The notes under the pieces: model-generated
What the model saw: the letters and a program-made list of their open reading frames with translations, nothing else
Databases searched by the model: none
What the model was told of the DNA's origin: nothing
Part shown: positions 6,186 through 6,274 of the stretch, piece after piece
How positions within the stretch are numbered: the first letter of the stretch is position 1
Layout of the letters: each line of letters starts with the position of its first letter
Source of the DNA: Oscillospiraceae bacterium
Lineage (GTDB): Bacteria > Bacillota_A > Clostridia > Oscillospirales > WRJC01
Direction: 5' to 3'
NCBI GenBank assembly: GCA_009785015.1
Contig: WQXD01000227.1
Coordinates: 1-6,274 of the forward strand
Length of the DNA stretch: 6,274 nucleotides
Program-made: the position numbers and the translations under genes

Positions 6186-6274
6186 TATTCGTCACATGGT
6201 GAAAAAGGATTCTTGGCTCTTTGTCCTTTATGGAATTAATATTTTACTTTTCGGGAAATAAAAATATTGAATTA
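6186..6274. other. AT-rich flank with no supported gene
   Basis: These 89 bases follow the right inverted repeat. The only open frame is a 21-codon one at 6196-6261 (MVKKDSWLFVLYG...), with no convincing ribosome-binding site. It is hydrophobic but too short to call. The flank is cut by the window edge. Confidence 0.3.

Overview
The window looks like chromosomal DNA from an anaerobic, probably gut- or rumen-associated Clostridia-type member of the Bacillota. That inference rests on a large lipoprotein sugar-binding protein of a type common there, GGAGG ribosome-binding sites, near-consensus sigma-70/sigma-A promoters and a moderately high G+C content in the genes. No rRNA, tRNA or species marker is present, so the taxonomy is only a guess.

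Positions 6-5454 hold a four-gene carbohydrate-use cluster, all on the minus strand and read from right to left. The order of transcription is: a DUF4432 aldose 1-epimerase-like protein (4429-5454), a GmhA-like SIS-domain phosphosugar isomerase (3811-4419), a divergent family GH36 alpha-galactosidase-like enzyme (1583-3727), and an ABC-transporter sugar-binding lipoprotein (6-1526). A promoter (TTGACT-17-TATAAT) precedes the epimerase. A second, fully consensus promoter (TTGACA-17-TATAAT) sits in the gap before the GH36 gene, so the cluster probably makes two overlapping transcripts. The likely scheme is that the lipoprotein captures an oligosaccharide for an ABC importer whose permeases would lie beyond the left edge. 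The GH36 enzyme has no signal peptide and would cut the sugar inside the cell. The epimerase would equilibrate the anomers of the released sugar, and the SIS protein would act on a phosphorylated sugar. The GH36 active-site motifs depart from the textbook alpha-galactosidase pattern, so the actual substrate is open.

Positions 5455-5801 form an AT-rich intergenic region. It holds the epimerase promoter, a divergent plus-strand promoter (TTGAAA-17-TATGAT with an extended -10), and a short possible zinc-ribbon fragment.

Positions 5742-6185 are the most unusual part: a 444-bp unit with 52-bp terminal inverted repeats that match at 51 of 52 positions. Each repeat folds into two tandem hairpins, and the single mismatch falls in a hairpin loop. 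Between the repeats is one small gene (5802-6155) for a DUF559/Vsr-like endonuclease-domain protein. The left repeat supplies a Shine-Dalgarno-like sequence for the gene, and the right repeat supplies its last codons and stop. This resembles a compact, possibly mobile element built around a nuclease rather than a known transposase. The last 89 bases contain no gene I can support.
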